NCBI GenBank assembly: GCA_911728455.2
Contig: OU452219.1
Coordinates: 26,854,211 to 26,918,210, forward strand
Length of the DNA stretch: 64,000 nt
Direction: 5' to 3'
Origin: Marthasterias glacialis
Lineage: Eukaryota > Echinodermata > Asteroidea > Forcipulatida > Asteriidae
The first letter of the stretch is position 1, and each line of letters starts with the position of its first letter. The notes beneath the pieces were generated by a model that was given only the letters and a program-made list of their open reading frames with translations, was not told the DNA's origin and searched no databases. Below are positions 11,055 to 23,800 of the stretch, in pieces. A program made the translations under genes and the position numbers.

Positions 11055-12300
11055 GTAAGTTATTATTTTTTTTAATTGAATATTTCCAGAACAAGTGCTC
11101 AGATATAATATCTTGGTGTCAGTGCAACGTGGTCATAATTCAATTTGGCAACAAAGTGTCATCTCGCGCAAAAAAAAAAACGCTCCATGCAACAACGTCG
11201 TTTCTCGGCGGCCATTGACTTTGTGATTACATCCGGCTTATTTTAAGCGAGATACAACCTTTTGACTTTTTCTCAAATTTGCATTTCGTGTAAACGGTAT
11301 TTTAGGAGATACGACCTTGTCGCATGACACAATGATATCAAGGCTACAGAGAGGCCACATAATATGATGACTTATGTAAATCTGTCATTTGCATATTTCA
11401 TTCATCATTTTCTTGAGGATTTGGATTTTATTGTGCAGGAAAAAATTATCATGCTAACTCATACCTGATCAAATTGTACATTAGGTGATTTATACATTTG
11501 TTGTTAAACTCTTTAAAAATGTAAAATAGCTCAATCCCTTTAAGACAGAATATGCGATGCGATAGAGTAACACAAACTACCTGTTATACCAGTGCAAAAT
11601 AACTTTGGGAAACCCAACTCTTTACCATTCTTTTAAGCTTGGTGCTAGGAACAGTTTTAACAAAAACACTGGCTTTGTTTCTTGGGTTTATTGCAAAAGG
11701 TCAGAAACTGAGACTTCATGAAGAGACCCAGTTGATTTACCTTTAGACTTTTGTCATTGTTCCACTAACTGGCTACTGCCCTGTGTAATCTTGATAAAGG
11801 TATAGCTCATCATACCCATAATGCAGGCTTGTGTACATGCAACAATCTGGAGGGACAGGAAATAGTTTGGTTCCTTTTTGTATTAAAAAAAGATTAGAAC
11901 TATCATTCTCACTTGGTATACAGGATATATACTTGTTACAATGGCTACACCATGATAAACACACTAACACTCAGGGTACATCTAAATAAACGTTCTGTTG
12001 TTTTGGTATGAGTCTGTAATTTACGTTATCGGTCTTGTTACTTTTGAAGTCAAAACGTTCATTATTAAACTGGCCAGAACATACTGCCTTTGGGAACACC
12101 GTACGTGACCCCCAGTCCGGCACCAGTAAATGTACACCAATGTTGACTCAAAATCTTCAGAAAATATTATATGCGATGGTACTTTGAAGTTTGAACACAC
12201 CATTTATCTCTAAATTGTTGAGACTTGAAAACAATCTGCACATCGGACAAGTGTACTTCATCTGTGTTCTTGATACTTGGGTTGGTATTGTGTTGCGCAG

Positions 12301-12424
12301 GATGAGCGGAGTGACAGGACGATTTGCAAATACACCGGAGGACCCTCTGACAGAAAACATTGTGTATCTGCACCATAATAAAGACACTTACCAATCAATG
12401 GTATATCGTGTGGAGTCCTTCTGA
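12301..12424 (+). CDS. Putative terminal coding exon
   Basis: The acceptor gttggtattgtgttgcgcag ends at 12300. In phase 2, matching exon 3, it encodes MSGVTGRFANTPEDPLTE... and stops at TGA 12422-12424. With the ATG at 9134 the joined frame (59+102+124 nt) is exactly 95 codons, giving 94 residues. In phase 0, joined to exon 2 with exon 3 skipped, it is also open for 25 codons. An internal gtatat at 12401 could be a donor, but the nearby polyadenylation signal favours a terminal exon. No homologue is recognised. Confidence 0.35.
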
Positions 12425-12460
12425 AGTGGGACAGTGAAAAATAGCCCCACGTTTATTGGC

Positions 12461-12466
12461 AATAAA
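12461..12466 (+). terminator. Candidate polyadenylation signal AATAAA
   Basis: A canonical AATAAA lies 37 bases after the TGA at 12424. This spacing suits a short 3' UTR and supports exon 4 as the end of the transcript that begins near 5.5 kb. Confidence 0.45.
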
Positions 12467-13806
12467 ATGATTTAAAAGTGTGTACACACTGTACAGACAG
12501 CAGGCCCCAACACTACTCATACACAACAAGTACAAACTTTTGCCACGTAATGAGTACAGTGCAATAGAGTCACCACAGTACTTTTAAAATAACTTTGAAG
12601 AACACTTCAGTAAACCTTAAGCAAGATGCTATTCACTTCACATTTTCATCAACTTTGTGCTCAATCAAATCAAACAATTTAATTTGTGGTTTACTTAAAA
12701 GTACAATTAAATATAGCCTATAGTTACAGATTATAGTCGGTACAGCTATTTGGATGAATTTTAATAACAAATAAAACTTACCTTTCCAAGGATCTTGCTA
12801 CCAACCTCAAACATATGGTTGGAAGTAATTTAAACATTAATATTACAAAATTAAAATTTCTAATGAAATAAATCACATTTATAAATCACTTAAAGAGGAA
12901 AAAAGAGGGGAAGGTGAAAGGTTACAAGCATGTGCCTTCTGCCTGGATCTTGAGATAGCAATATATTTGTCATTCTTATAAAAACAATGGACATGTGTAA
13001 ACCATTGGGTTGTCATGAATTGCTGTTCCCAAGCTTGGACAAAAAGTGTGTGTAATACTTGTAACACATGACTGTATTGTGCCTAATATGTCATTAACAG
13101 TAACATAAACAAATGCATTGAAAACCTAGCTTTTAAAATGAATAATTATATTGGAGAAAGGGCATATTTCAAAGTGGTTTTCAACTAGGAAATTGAGAAC
13201 ATAGTGCATACGTGAACAATCATGCAATCATGTTTTTTCAAACAGCCGTGTTGTCTACAGATAATTGCACGAGCTTTCCATACGTGGTTTGAAATAATTG
13301 CCAATGAACTCACACAAACATGATGAAAAAAATATAAAAAGTTTGGAAACCAATGCTTTTTTTTTTACAAGTAGTTTATGAAACCGCCATTTCCACCTAA
13401 AAAATATACGAACGTTCAGACTTACGAAACTCTTCTTACAAAGGGTAAATATTAGAAGTATAACGCAATAAAGCCATACTGGGGGATTTCTTTTAATTTC
13501 TTTTGATCTGTGCAATTCTAAATTTAGTTTCAGTGTATTTTATCTATTGGTAATCACCACGGTGTGATACGCGTGGTTTGCTTTGCAAGATCCACAGTTT
13601 GGAGTTTGATAATCCAGTGACATATGAAACTTAATTTATCATCAGACCTCTAAATGGTTCCACCTTGCACGTATACCCTCATAGCGAAGATAGCAAATAC
13701 TGACGGAGTATTGATAATCAATCCCATATTACATGTATACCTAATTGATTAGATGGAAGATCAAAGTCAAACACCCAAAGCTTGGTATGCGAACCTACTA
13801 CAAATA

Positions 13807-14127
13807 TTAGTTGTGCACGAATGACACAGCTGCCAACTGTGTATTGTAATGACGACAACTAAACCAACGAGAATCACGTGTTTCGATTCGTCTACAGTAG
13901 ATAGCATCACAAGACCTCCCATCTACCTGGTGAACGCCTGGCCTCCACCGACATGAGAATTTGTCCGGGCACAATCTGTGGTGATATTTACTCTCTGCAA
14001 TCTTTGTCTGCAGTTTGATATGGGTTAAGGAGGAATTGTCCGAACACATAATATCGACACATGCTGTTGAGTTCTGCCCACGAAGAGTTCCTTCTTTTGT
14101 TAAAAAGAGTCGGTTACTCAGATTCAT
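13807..14127 (-). other. Unidentified cysteine-rich open reading frame (106 codons)
   Basis: From an ATG at 14127 the minus strand is open for 106 codons to a TAA. The peptide has seven cysteines, most of them in the C-terminal half around the motif SCRWRPGVHQ, but no signal peptide. A potential internal donor (caccag|gtagat) exists. No homologous family is recognised and no promoter or polyadenylation context was found. It is either an orphan exon or a chance frame. Confidence 0.15.
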
Positions 14128-14280
14128 TTGCGTGATGTACAACCATATAAAGTTGTCAACACTATACGTGAAACAATAAAGCTCACCGACAATTTCTCTA
14201 AAGCTCTTCAGTTAACCCGCCTAAAGGTGTAAAAACATTGTAAAATCCCCAGAAAGCAGTTTTATTGAATTTAACAGTTA

Positions 14281-14282
<2 letters not shown>

Positions 14283-14320
<38 letters not shown>
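14283..14320. repeat. (GT)19 microsatellite
   Basis: An uninterrupted GT dinucleotide run of 38 bp. Such loci are usually polymorphic in length. Confidence 0.97.
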
Positions 14321-14322
<2 letters not shown>

Positions 14323-15963
14323 GTCAATGTCTACCATACGGATGATAAACTTGAATCAGTTATGGCGTCCTACCAGTACATGTATTAAGTGACCTCATTT
14401 TAGGGTCATCTTTGATTAGTTCAATGGCTTGTAGCAACAGGTGAGATGTTATCAGAGAGAGACAGGTGTGGTTTGTTCAACCAACGGGTATATACAAGGG
14501 GTTTCAAGTTTATCTGCTTGACGGACTTGCTACTGGGTTCCCCCACCGAGCTATTGTACCTATGTAACCAATAAGTGTTAGATAAGTTTTACTTGAAGTA
14601 GACATTTTCACAATCCCTTAACGCCGAATTGATGTCATCTTGAAAGCGATAGATTTATAGTGGATGTGATCACGACGATGTCAAATGTCTTTGGATTAAT
14701 AGCATTCTAAATCGTGAATAACATTGAACTGTTGAGATTTATTTCACCTTGGTTTATTTTATTACAATATTATTACTTAAGGTATAGGGGAAAACACTTT
14801 TCCTTGTCATGCCCCTTTTATGTGACAGAGGTTTGTTCCTGTATGGGGTTTATTGGGTCAAGAGATGGGTGGAGGAGATCAAGTGGGTGGGGGAGGGTTG
14901 CAAGTGGTAGGGGTTCCTCTAATCCCCGAGTAATGCACTGCATCGGATTGTAGTGAAAAGGGGAACTACACAATGGCGGTTCCGTCTTAAATACATATAT
15001 TAGAGTGGAACAAATCTTGTTGAATAATTATAAGATTTTATTAATGGCCAAACGACCATAGAATTTATGCTATCAAATGAATCAGACATAAGGAAGAGCC
15101 TATAGGATTGTTCAAGTCATGTTGCATTTAAAAAACAAATGTACAAATGGACATTATCCATTTTGGGAAGTGGATCAAAATTGAGAGAAGAAAGTAATAC
15201 AAAATAATGTGCAAAACAGTTATGTCAACAAGGAGACTACGCTTGCTTTAAGTATAGTTGGTCGTTGTTTTGCGAATCTACGTGTATCATCAACTCTGAA
15301 AGTCTCATCACTTAGTTAACGTATGTTACATGATTGTATTCGTATATGGATACGAAGTAGAATACTACAAAATACATACAAATACATACGCTTACGAAAA
15401 CTGACGCAGGATTTTAGAAACATTCATTCCAATCATTGAGCTAAAAGCATATGCTATTGTAAACTCTCAAACGTTGATTGCAGAATTGAACAATGTAGAA
15501 AATCAGTTATCTTGTGTAATGATTATGTTATGCAAAGTCATTTCAGATGCGTTTAATCTGTTTGACATACTTTGTTCTACGTCTTCTCTGCACAGGTATC
15601 TTCAGGCCTACGGGTCACAGTGTAAGTCACTTTTGAGGGTCCCTTGGTGTCATTACCAAAAAGATATAATAAGTAAAAACTCCGCTAGTACCAGAGAACT
15701 TGATAACCATGGGGATTTGTACTGGTTTCCATCAAACGGCTTTTTAATTACTCATTCAATAATTTAAGATTGAGACCTACTGAAAAATGAGCAGGCCTAC
15801 TATCCTTTAGTAAAGAATTAAGTTGTATGCCCAGACCTAGGCCTCTATTTGTTACATTTTATTGAAATCAATTTGGCAATGATTATGACATACCGCATGA
15901 CTTGATGAATTCTTTTAATTAAAATAATCCTAATCCTAATGAACCCTAATTGACCCCGCCCCC

Positions 15964-16001
15964 AATAATAATAATAATAATAATAATTATAATAATAATA
16001 A
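15964..16001. repeat. (AAT)n microsatellite, one interruption
   Basis: A trinucleotide AAT/ATA run interrupted once by aattat. Simple repeat in non-coding DNA. Confidence 0.9.
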
Positions 16002-16959
16002 AATCTAAACAATATATTTGGTCCATATTTTGAGCGTCCCTTTAATGTTTAAGGTACTTTTGAAGATTACTGCTCGTCAAACTGACCATTTGACGCATTC
16101 TCTTTCAGTCAAGACTCATGGATTGACTGAAGGGTTTGGACTCGCACCTATTCAGAGGGCCTCATTCTCTGCCCACCATAACCACAGCTCGTTATAGAGT
16201 GTTGACCGTTAATACTCCATAACTAGATATATATGGTGAGCCACAAAGACCCTGCTCACAGTGGGAAACCCCATTCAAACGGCTTGTACAAAGGCCACGG
16301 GCGATAAACTTCACACATTGTAAATACTACGTTTATAAACATTGTCCAGCGGTAAAGATTTATTCAGGAAATCACATCCTTTTTTCGTTTCGGTAAAATG
16401 AAGCAAGAATAAAATGTTGTTACTGATCTTTTGGGGCCACAAATAGCTCTAAATTCAAACAACTTCCCTTATTTTTTGCCCACTCTCTTAATTGTTTTGA
16501 TATTTTGTTTCAACTATTGTTGGTGTTTATAATCCTCTCGAGAAGGGAATAACTCTACTTATGATTTATTTTCTTATGAGTATTTCCTTTTCCCCTTTTG
16601 ACTTAACGTAAATAAACTTACATTGAGTTATGTGCTGAGAGAGACTTTGTGTCTGCACGACGTAAAAACGTCCTTGTTTTTATCTCGAAATGCTTCCCAT
16701 TGTTAATAAAGTTTTCATCACCACGATCTAAAAACATTAACGCCAATCTTTAGACAGAATCTACATGTAACAAAATTGTTTAGAAATAAATTGAAATACA
16801 ATTTAAATAAACCCTCGAGTACCTATAACAAGAACCTAACGTTTATTGCATTCACGTAAAAAGAAAGATTCTTACCCATCCGCTAATTTGTTTACATATT
16901 TCTCTCGCCGTTTAGTATTGTACAGTGCCCAAGAAAAGAAGAAAAACCAATCTTTGAGA

Positions 16960-17260
16960 CGCGATCATATCCCCGGGCCTCCCGCTGGGTCTGTTTTGGC
17001 CCCCGTTTTACGCGTAGATCGTCTCCACTTTACGGAAACAATAAGGAATGGACAAAATAGAGCGGTGCAGGTGGCTGGGCCATTGTACCCACCACAAAAG
17101 AACGATTTGCGATTGTGACAACCAAATTAAAGAGGACAAGTATGCCGAGGCTTCGGTAGAAGAAGACCCCGGGCCCAAAGTGACAGGCTCCGGTAGCTCG
17201 CCATGGGAGCCCGGACTCGTGAAAGCCGAGGAACAGTTGTGGGGCTTGGATTAGTGAGGA
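16960..17260. promoter_or_regulatory. GC-rich island, candidate regulatory element
   Basis: This block is clearly richer in G and C than its AT-rich surroundings (for example atccccgggcctcccgctgg near 16970 and gaccccgggcccaaagtgac near 17165). Three overlapping reading frames on both strands fall on it and have no recognisable domain. In a gene desert near a developmental homeobox gene such an island is a candidate enhancer or conserved non-coding element. This is inference without conservation data. Confidence 0.3.
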
Positions 17261-18419
17261 TAAATGCATAGATCATTTTCCGATATCAGCTTGGATTGTC
17301 ATTTTCATATTGTGGGGTTTTCTTTCATTAGGCATTGAGTATAGCAGCACACACACATTACAATCCGTGATCACAACCTCCTTCACGACTCCTAGACGAG
17401 TTGATGGGCTTGTCTTCAGCCTTGTTTTACTGTTAAGAGTTTGTGACACGTGGTAGACAACAATAAGTCAAGCATTAAGACGAGATACACAGAGTATTTC
17501 CACTTCAGTGTCAGTGTCTTCCAATCTAATCTATTTGCCCCTGATGTAGAATTCCCTAATCACCAAATAGTCCACGTGTTGTGTATTGAGAGGAGACAAT
17601 AGCTTGTCTTGAAGATGAACCAACATTAAGACGCGGTTTGGCTATTAAAGGTATTGCTCAAGTGGTTTTTCTCAACTTTTCTCAAACAATAGTTATTTAA
17701 ATATTATATCGGCTGTCCCTGATACAGTATGAACTTGAAGGAGACATCTACGAATCCACTTCGGAGCACAAAGTTTTGTTTTTGTTTTGTTTTGCTTCTT
17801 TGTCGTGTTTATTGGCCCTAGTTAGGTGGTTGTCTGATTCACAATCATTCACCGTGATGGTTTTAAAGATGGTGTCCTGCGACTGATTGCTATGTCGAAC
17901 CAAAGACTGTCCTTTCGCTGTGTGTTTTTTTTTTTTCTCAAGGTAAAAGGTTAATTTGTGATGAATTCCCACTAAATTTAAAGAACCCCTTTCACTCATA
18001 CAAGTCAGTGTCATGCTGCATGTTTAAGCATGAAACACTATCCCGTTTCATAACTGTTCTGAATGTTTCCTTGTTGATTGAAAATCATAAGCCAATCTTA
18101 ATCAAACTGTTGACTGGAAGGCCTTCCTCGGTAACAAGCCTACCTCATAACAAGCTGCCCCGATCAAACGCAAGTGCCATAAGAACCACCGCGCTATGGT
18201 ATCTCAGGCCGCCTTGCACAACTTAATAGTAAGGACATAGCTTCACCAACCATAGGCTTCAATTTATTTTTTTAATTATTGCTTTTCATGATCCCCTTTC
18301 AGAGCTTTGACTTACTTAATCACTTGTATTGTTTGTATTTCAATCGGTTAATGATTGGTACGGCTGTGGCTGTGTATCCTGGGCTCTATGCCGGTCTTAA
18401 AATTGTAGGTGTCTTTATA

Positions 18420-18570
18420 AACGCGGCGGTTATCACCGGCTGACACCCTCAAAGTACACGGGGCGCGAGGCGATTTGTAGACCGCCTCAAGGTCCTCCGA
18501 CGCTTGCTCTATAGTGAAACCTCGGCTTCTCTCGTCGTGATATCCCTATATAGACGTACCCCCCGCTGAG
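18420..18570. promoter_or_regulatory. GC-rich island, candidate regulatory element
   Basis: A short CpG-containing block (including acggggcgcgaggcgatttg) stands out from the AT-rich background. No open frame or RNA fold is obvious. It is a candidate cis-regulatory element only. Confidence 0.25.
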
Positions 18571-21500
18571 GAATCGCTCTAAATACATCCCATCATTCAC
18601 ATATAAGATGGTACACCAGGCTATTTTTTTTATTGATGCAAGAGTCATTGTGTTATATGTTTAATTATGTTAGCGGAGGAAATACATTTCGCACCATTGT
18701 TATGTCTGAATTGTCATGCATACGCTCGAAGAAAAAAACAATGATTCCATGAATATTTTGTTGATGGTATTTTGTCCTGTGAAGCAACTTGAAGTAATTA
18801 TTATTTGTTGAATACTATATTGCTGACCAGCAAGCACAGCACAGTCAGGCGTCATCTAAAACACTACCGTAACTCCCAGTTTGTATTTGGATTTAATCGA
18901 TTAAGTAAACACATAGGTCTTTATAGACATAGACAAAATACCTGACAAAACATTAACCATTTTCTGGTTTTTTTTTCCTCAAAACTTGACTACCAAATTT
19001 GACGAAGTTTCCATGGGTTGGTTTTATGGCATGTGTATTTAAATCTGGAGGGTTGGAATGTTTTTGCTTTAAAAAACCAATGATGCGTCATATTTTTGAA
19101 TTGACCATGGTACCACAGATTAGATAGCAAAATGTTCGCTATGATTATTTTAAACGAATCTTGATCAGTTACTTGTAACGTTTTGCTTTCGTTGTAAACA
19201 GTCAAATAATAGTATAGACGACAGAAACGTTTCATCAACCGCTGAAATCAGATTTTTTTTAAATGTCAACTTCAGTAATTATTATGCCGCTCACTTCATC
19301 ATTCACCAGTGGTACAGCACAGTTAAGACATAATACATAATCCAAGCTTACCTCAACATCTTCAATTATTCATAATACCGTTTCCCCAAATGATTTATAT
19401 AGCTTTTTTCCAAGCATATGAAATTTGCAGCAAAATCTGGAAGATTATATGCAGAAAAATCCGAAATTCTCTTGATAAGCATTTGTGCGGGGAATGACGT
19501 AAGCTCCATGAATCCAGTGTCATTATTCAATTCAGACTACCTTCACTTCACAACCTTTAAATGGTTTGATACTCTTCCGTGTTGAAGAAAACAAAGCAAA
19601 AACCCAAACGCTTTGCATAAAGTTAGAGAATAATATGTCAAACAGTATGCACCGGCCTAAAAGAAAGTTGCCGTGATCAAAGTAAACACTTTATTTGTTT
19701 TCAGTTGTGTAACAATGGAATATGGTTCCATGCTAGTTTTGTTTTACACGAATGGTTATTAATCCCCAGTTTGTAGCCATGGGACTGCTAACGTGATGCT
19801 TATAGATTACTGTTAAATACGCTAATTTAATCAAGTCTAACGAGACAAGTGTCAATCGTCAAATTTAGATCTCAAACGTAACGGACAGAGTTGTTAGACA
19901 CGCTAATTAAAACACGGATGTGCATCTTCTTAAAGCCGAATTAAACAGAGGTCTTGATGAACCATTTGAGAAGGGGGATGGGTAATGATATACAATTGAT
20001 AAACTGTTCATTGATTCTAAACGGCTGTTTTTCTTATTTCTTAATCGCCTAGATTGTTTTCTCCTCATTAGTGGACAGGTGAAATCGTAATGAATTGGGT
20101 TGGACAATAAACAAAATCTTTAATGCGCGATAAATGTGTACAATGAGTATCACTCAAACACGTCAAGAGATGTACTCAAGCCCTTTTACTGCAAACCTGT
20201 ATACCTCTCATTGTGTACTTTTATTTCAATCGCTTTATAATCGTTCGGTAATTTAACAGACATTTTAACTGGGAACAGTTCAAATCTAGTAGCCAGTTCA
20301 AATCTAGTTTCCTGTTCTTTTTTTCTTACGAAGCTGAACCCTTTCTACAAACGTTTCCCTCTTTAGCGAAGTGAAACAGTCTTTAATGAGTACGATCATT
20401 GTGAACTATTATGGGTTGGTTTATAATAAATGACATTCAAATAAAGCGTGAGGAAATCGTGCAAAAAAGGGAGGAAACCGAACACCCCGGAACAAAATAA
20501 AATTCCAGGCTGTTATTGTTCTCGTGTAAATACTAACGGGAATTCAAGATTTGCATCAGCAATGGATTCAGCATTGTGTCTACTCTTTGAATATTCGAGA
20601 GAGAGAAAAAAAACGGGAGTGAACAAATTTATAAAATTCTCAATATTAAAATGTGCCAACAAGCTTGGCACAGCAGTTTCTATGTATAAAAGACAACCCC
20701 TCGGCCCCAACCCGATGAGAAGTCGAGAACCAACTTTTGTAATTAAGCATTTCCAGGTGAGAGGCCGATGTTCATTGTCTTCTTGAAAGTTTGAGGTGAA
20801 TTGTGTTCTGTTGTGTGCTTTCTTTAACTGTACGTGCTCATAACATCATTGCTTTCTTATCGCAGGTCGAAAAGTTTAGTTGTCATCATTTGATACCATT
20901 GTCACGTGAATTTCAAAAATGGAAATGACATTGACAATAATGGTCTCCATATAAGTGCATAAGTTGAGTTGAGTTCATCAAAGAAATTCATTTTGGCTCT
21001 ATTCACCGTGCGTGTTTGTAGTAGGCTCGCTTATTTACCCCCAGAAGCAAACAGATAAGTTGCAGCCAGTTGGGTGCCTGTACGTCAATGAAGTAATTTT
21101 CTCTCACTGCAAACAAAACTAAATTCGACAATTGGCACATGCATGCGTCTATTCCATTTACCTGATTTAATACAGACCACCTGGGTTTTTGTGATTGCTG
21201 TATCACTGATTATAACAGCCCACACAAACGGCATATAGAGATAGACAACCGAGCCGAGCGGACGACCAAATACAACTGTAGTAATTTACACTATCGGTTT
21301 CCCGAGCTAATGGCGTGGATTGGACAGCGGGCAGTTTCCGGGTAGAATATGGCTTCTTATAATTATTGTCTTTTTCATTTTAACTGCACGAATACCAACG
21401 GCCGTTGTATGTATTGATTTGGTATCAGACATAATTTATACCGGGAATGGACGAGAGCCTTGAACAAAGAGTTTACGGTTCCGTCGAATTTCAATTGCTT

Positions 21501-22084
21501 CTCCCAACAAACCACTGCTACATTTCTTGCTAAAGGGTTTAGTAATATATGCGCTGTTGGATCTACAACTTCTGAAAAATCTCTCTTTGCATATTCAGTT
21601 TTAAGTAAACTTGTAGGAACAGTCGTCGAGTATACGGCAAGTGAAACCGAATCTACAGGGGAGAAATTAATACCGTTGGGGGCCGGACTGCCATTTACCT
21701 GTACAGTAATGAGGTGCATGATGCTCACATTTTGCCCGATAGAGAAACACCCCGCTCTGAACATCATATTTATTTTATTAATTTACCATGGGCAAGCGGG
21801 ACTCCCGGGCAATCTTTCAGACCGGATGGAAAGTCTCGTCGTCCAGGCCTGTTATCTCTGTCCAGGCGCTAGGGACAGCTCCCGGTGATACGTGATACCG
21901 TTGAAGTCGCTTGGGTGAGCGTCGACTAGCTCTGTGTGAATTTTCTCTTTTTCTCGATCCCAAAACCTATAGTAATATCAACATCATCGCGTCATGACCA
22001 TTATTTTGTGGTACACTAGAGTTCGGCCTACCTAAGATTCGAAACAATGGATTTTTTATCAGTTAACATTAATCTTAATGTATC

Positions 22085-23800
22085 GATGTATGAGGTGAGG
22101 TGATGGTAAAGATGACGGTTTTTTTATTGTCACGTCAATACAAGTGACAAAAATACAAACCAAAAATATGACAATATTTACGATACCGACAACGATGACG
22201 ACGAAGATGAAGATGAGTGACGATAATATTTGTGTTTGAGTGACGATTAAGATGAGTGATTATGGGTTGTGACGGTGAAGATGGGTGCAATAGTAATGGT
22301 AAAGTGAGTGCAATAAGTGACGACAATGGAGATGATGTGGTTATGATGAGGAAGTGAGTGATGACGACGAGTGACGAAAATAATGTTGAAGTGAGTAACG
22401 ATGAGTGACGATAATAATGGTGAAGTGAGTGACGATGAGTGACGATAATAATGGTGAAGTGAGTAACGATGAGTGACGATAATGTTGAAGTGAGTGACGA
22501 GTGACGATAATGAAGTGAATGACCATGAGTGACGATAATAATGGTGAAGTGAGTAACGATGAGTGACGATAATAATGGTGAAGTGAGTGACGATGAGTGA
22601 CGATAATGTTGAAGTGAGTGACGAGTGACGATAATGAAGTGAGTAACGATGAGTGACGATAATAATGGTGAAGTGAGTGACGATGAGTGACGATAATAAT
22701 GGTGAAGTGAGTAACGATGAGTGACGATAATGTTGAAGTGAGTGACGAGTGACGATAATGAAGTGAGTGACGATGAGTGACGATAATAATGGTGAAGTGA
22801 GTAACGATGAGTGACGATAATAATGTTGAAGTGAGTGACGAGTGACGAGAATAATGAAGTGAATGACCATGAGTGACGATAATAATGGTGAAGTGAGTGA
22901 CCATGAGTGACGATAATAATGGTGAAGTGAGTGACGATGAGTGACGATAATAATGAAGTGAGTGACGATGAGTGACGGTAATAATGGTAAAGTGAGTGAC
23001 GATGAGTGACGATAATAATGGTGAAGTGCGTGACGATGAGTGACGATAATAATGGTTAAGCGAGTGACGACGAGTGACGATAATAATAGTGAAGTGAGTG
23101 ACGATGAGTGACGATAATAATGGTGAAATGAGTGACGATGAGTGACGATAATAATGGTGAAGTGAGTGACCATGAGTGACGATAACGGTGAAGTGCGTAG
23201 CTGTCAATGATGAGTGACGATAATAATGAAGTTAGTTGCGGTGTTGAAGACGACTAACAATACATTGTAATGGTGACTGATTTACGATGATTAAGATGAG
23301 TGATGATAGGTTATGATGGTGAAGATGGGTGAAGAATGGTGAAGTGGGTGCAATAAGTCACGACATTGGAGATAGTAACGGTAGCAATAATCATGTTGGT
23401 AAGTGATGAAGTGTTGGAGCCGGAAGTGCAGTGTAACGAATGTACATTTATGTATACCATTTGTTTACACTTACGTTTACACTTCAAAACGTTATCACTT
23501 ACCAACAGGAGAGTGGCTATGATGATGATAGTAATGTGACGATGGTGAAGTGAGTGACGATAATAATGGTAGAGGAAGTGACGGTGGTGAAGACGAATGA
23601 CTATAATACATTGTAATGGTGCCTGATTTACGATGATTAAGACGAGTGATGGTACGTTATGATAGTGAAGATAGGCAACGGTAGTTTGAAGTGAGAGTAA
23701 TAAGTTACGACATTGAAGGTAGACCGTCGACATTGGTGATGGTGAAGATGAGTAACGATAAAAATGGTGAATAATGGTGAAGATGAGTGACCGTAATGAA
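22085..23800. repeat. Degenerate repeat domain flanking the minisatellite
   Basis: Both sides of the core array contain diverged relatives of the unit. A longer module containing tacattgtaatggtg then gatttacgatgattaaga and gagtgatg occurs near 23261 and again near 23608, about 347 bp apart. A related block (gattaagatgagtgattatg) occurs near 22246. The domain therefore grew by duplication at more than one scale. Frames across it (22247-23173, 22341-23207, 23311-23733 minus) are repeat artefacts. Confidence 0.8.
22370..23235. repeat. Minisatellite with 34-bp unit and 124-bp higher-order unit
   Basis: The basic unit is 34 bp and consists of gtgagtgacgatgagtgacg followed by ataataatggtgaa. Variants of 31 bp (ending aatgttgaa) and 25 bp (gtgagtgacgagtgacgata then atgaa) are interspersed. 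In the first half the order 25+34+34+31 = 124 bp repeats. The 25-bp variants start at 22490, 22614 and 22738, exactly 124 bp apart, then at 22831 (93 bp, one 31-bp unit missing). Later units are mainly 34 bp with point changes. The reverse strand lacks stops in more than one frame, which creates long His/Ser/Thr-rich reading frames with no gene-like features. Confidence 0.95.

Larger units (their letters stand above)
12500..22080. other. No recognisable gene; scattered GC-rich islands and microsatellites
   Basis: No domain-bearing frame was found on either strand. Overlapping frames on opposite strands (for example 21375-21767 minus and 21460-21888 plus) argue against coding. It holds a (GT)19 microsatellite, an AAT-rich microsatellite and locally GC-rich islands near 17.0, 18.4 and 21.8 kb. 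One cysteine-rich minus frame at 13807-14127 is listed separately. Confidence 0.5.

Noticed and set aside
11073-11555. Possible further TTAA-type element (right end resembling TTAAAGGGATTGAGC when reversed)
   Set aside because: No matching inverted left terminus could be found, so element boundaries cannot be supported.
21375-21888. Overlapping long frames on both strands (130 and 142 codons)
   Set aside because: They occupy the same DNA in opposite directions, have no recognisable domain and no splice context. At best the region is non-coding with locally higher GC.
22247-23207. Two overlapping minus-strand frames of about 300 codons rich in His, Ser and Thr
   Set aside because: They coincide exactly with the 34/124-bp minisatellite and result from its lack of stops on that strand. 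There is no promoter, domain or splice support.
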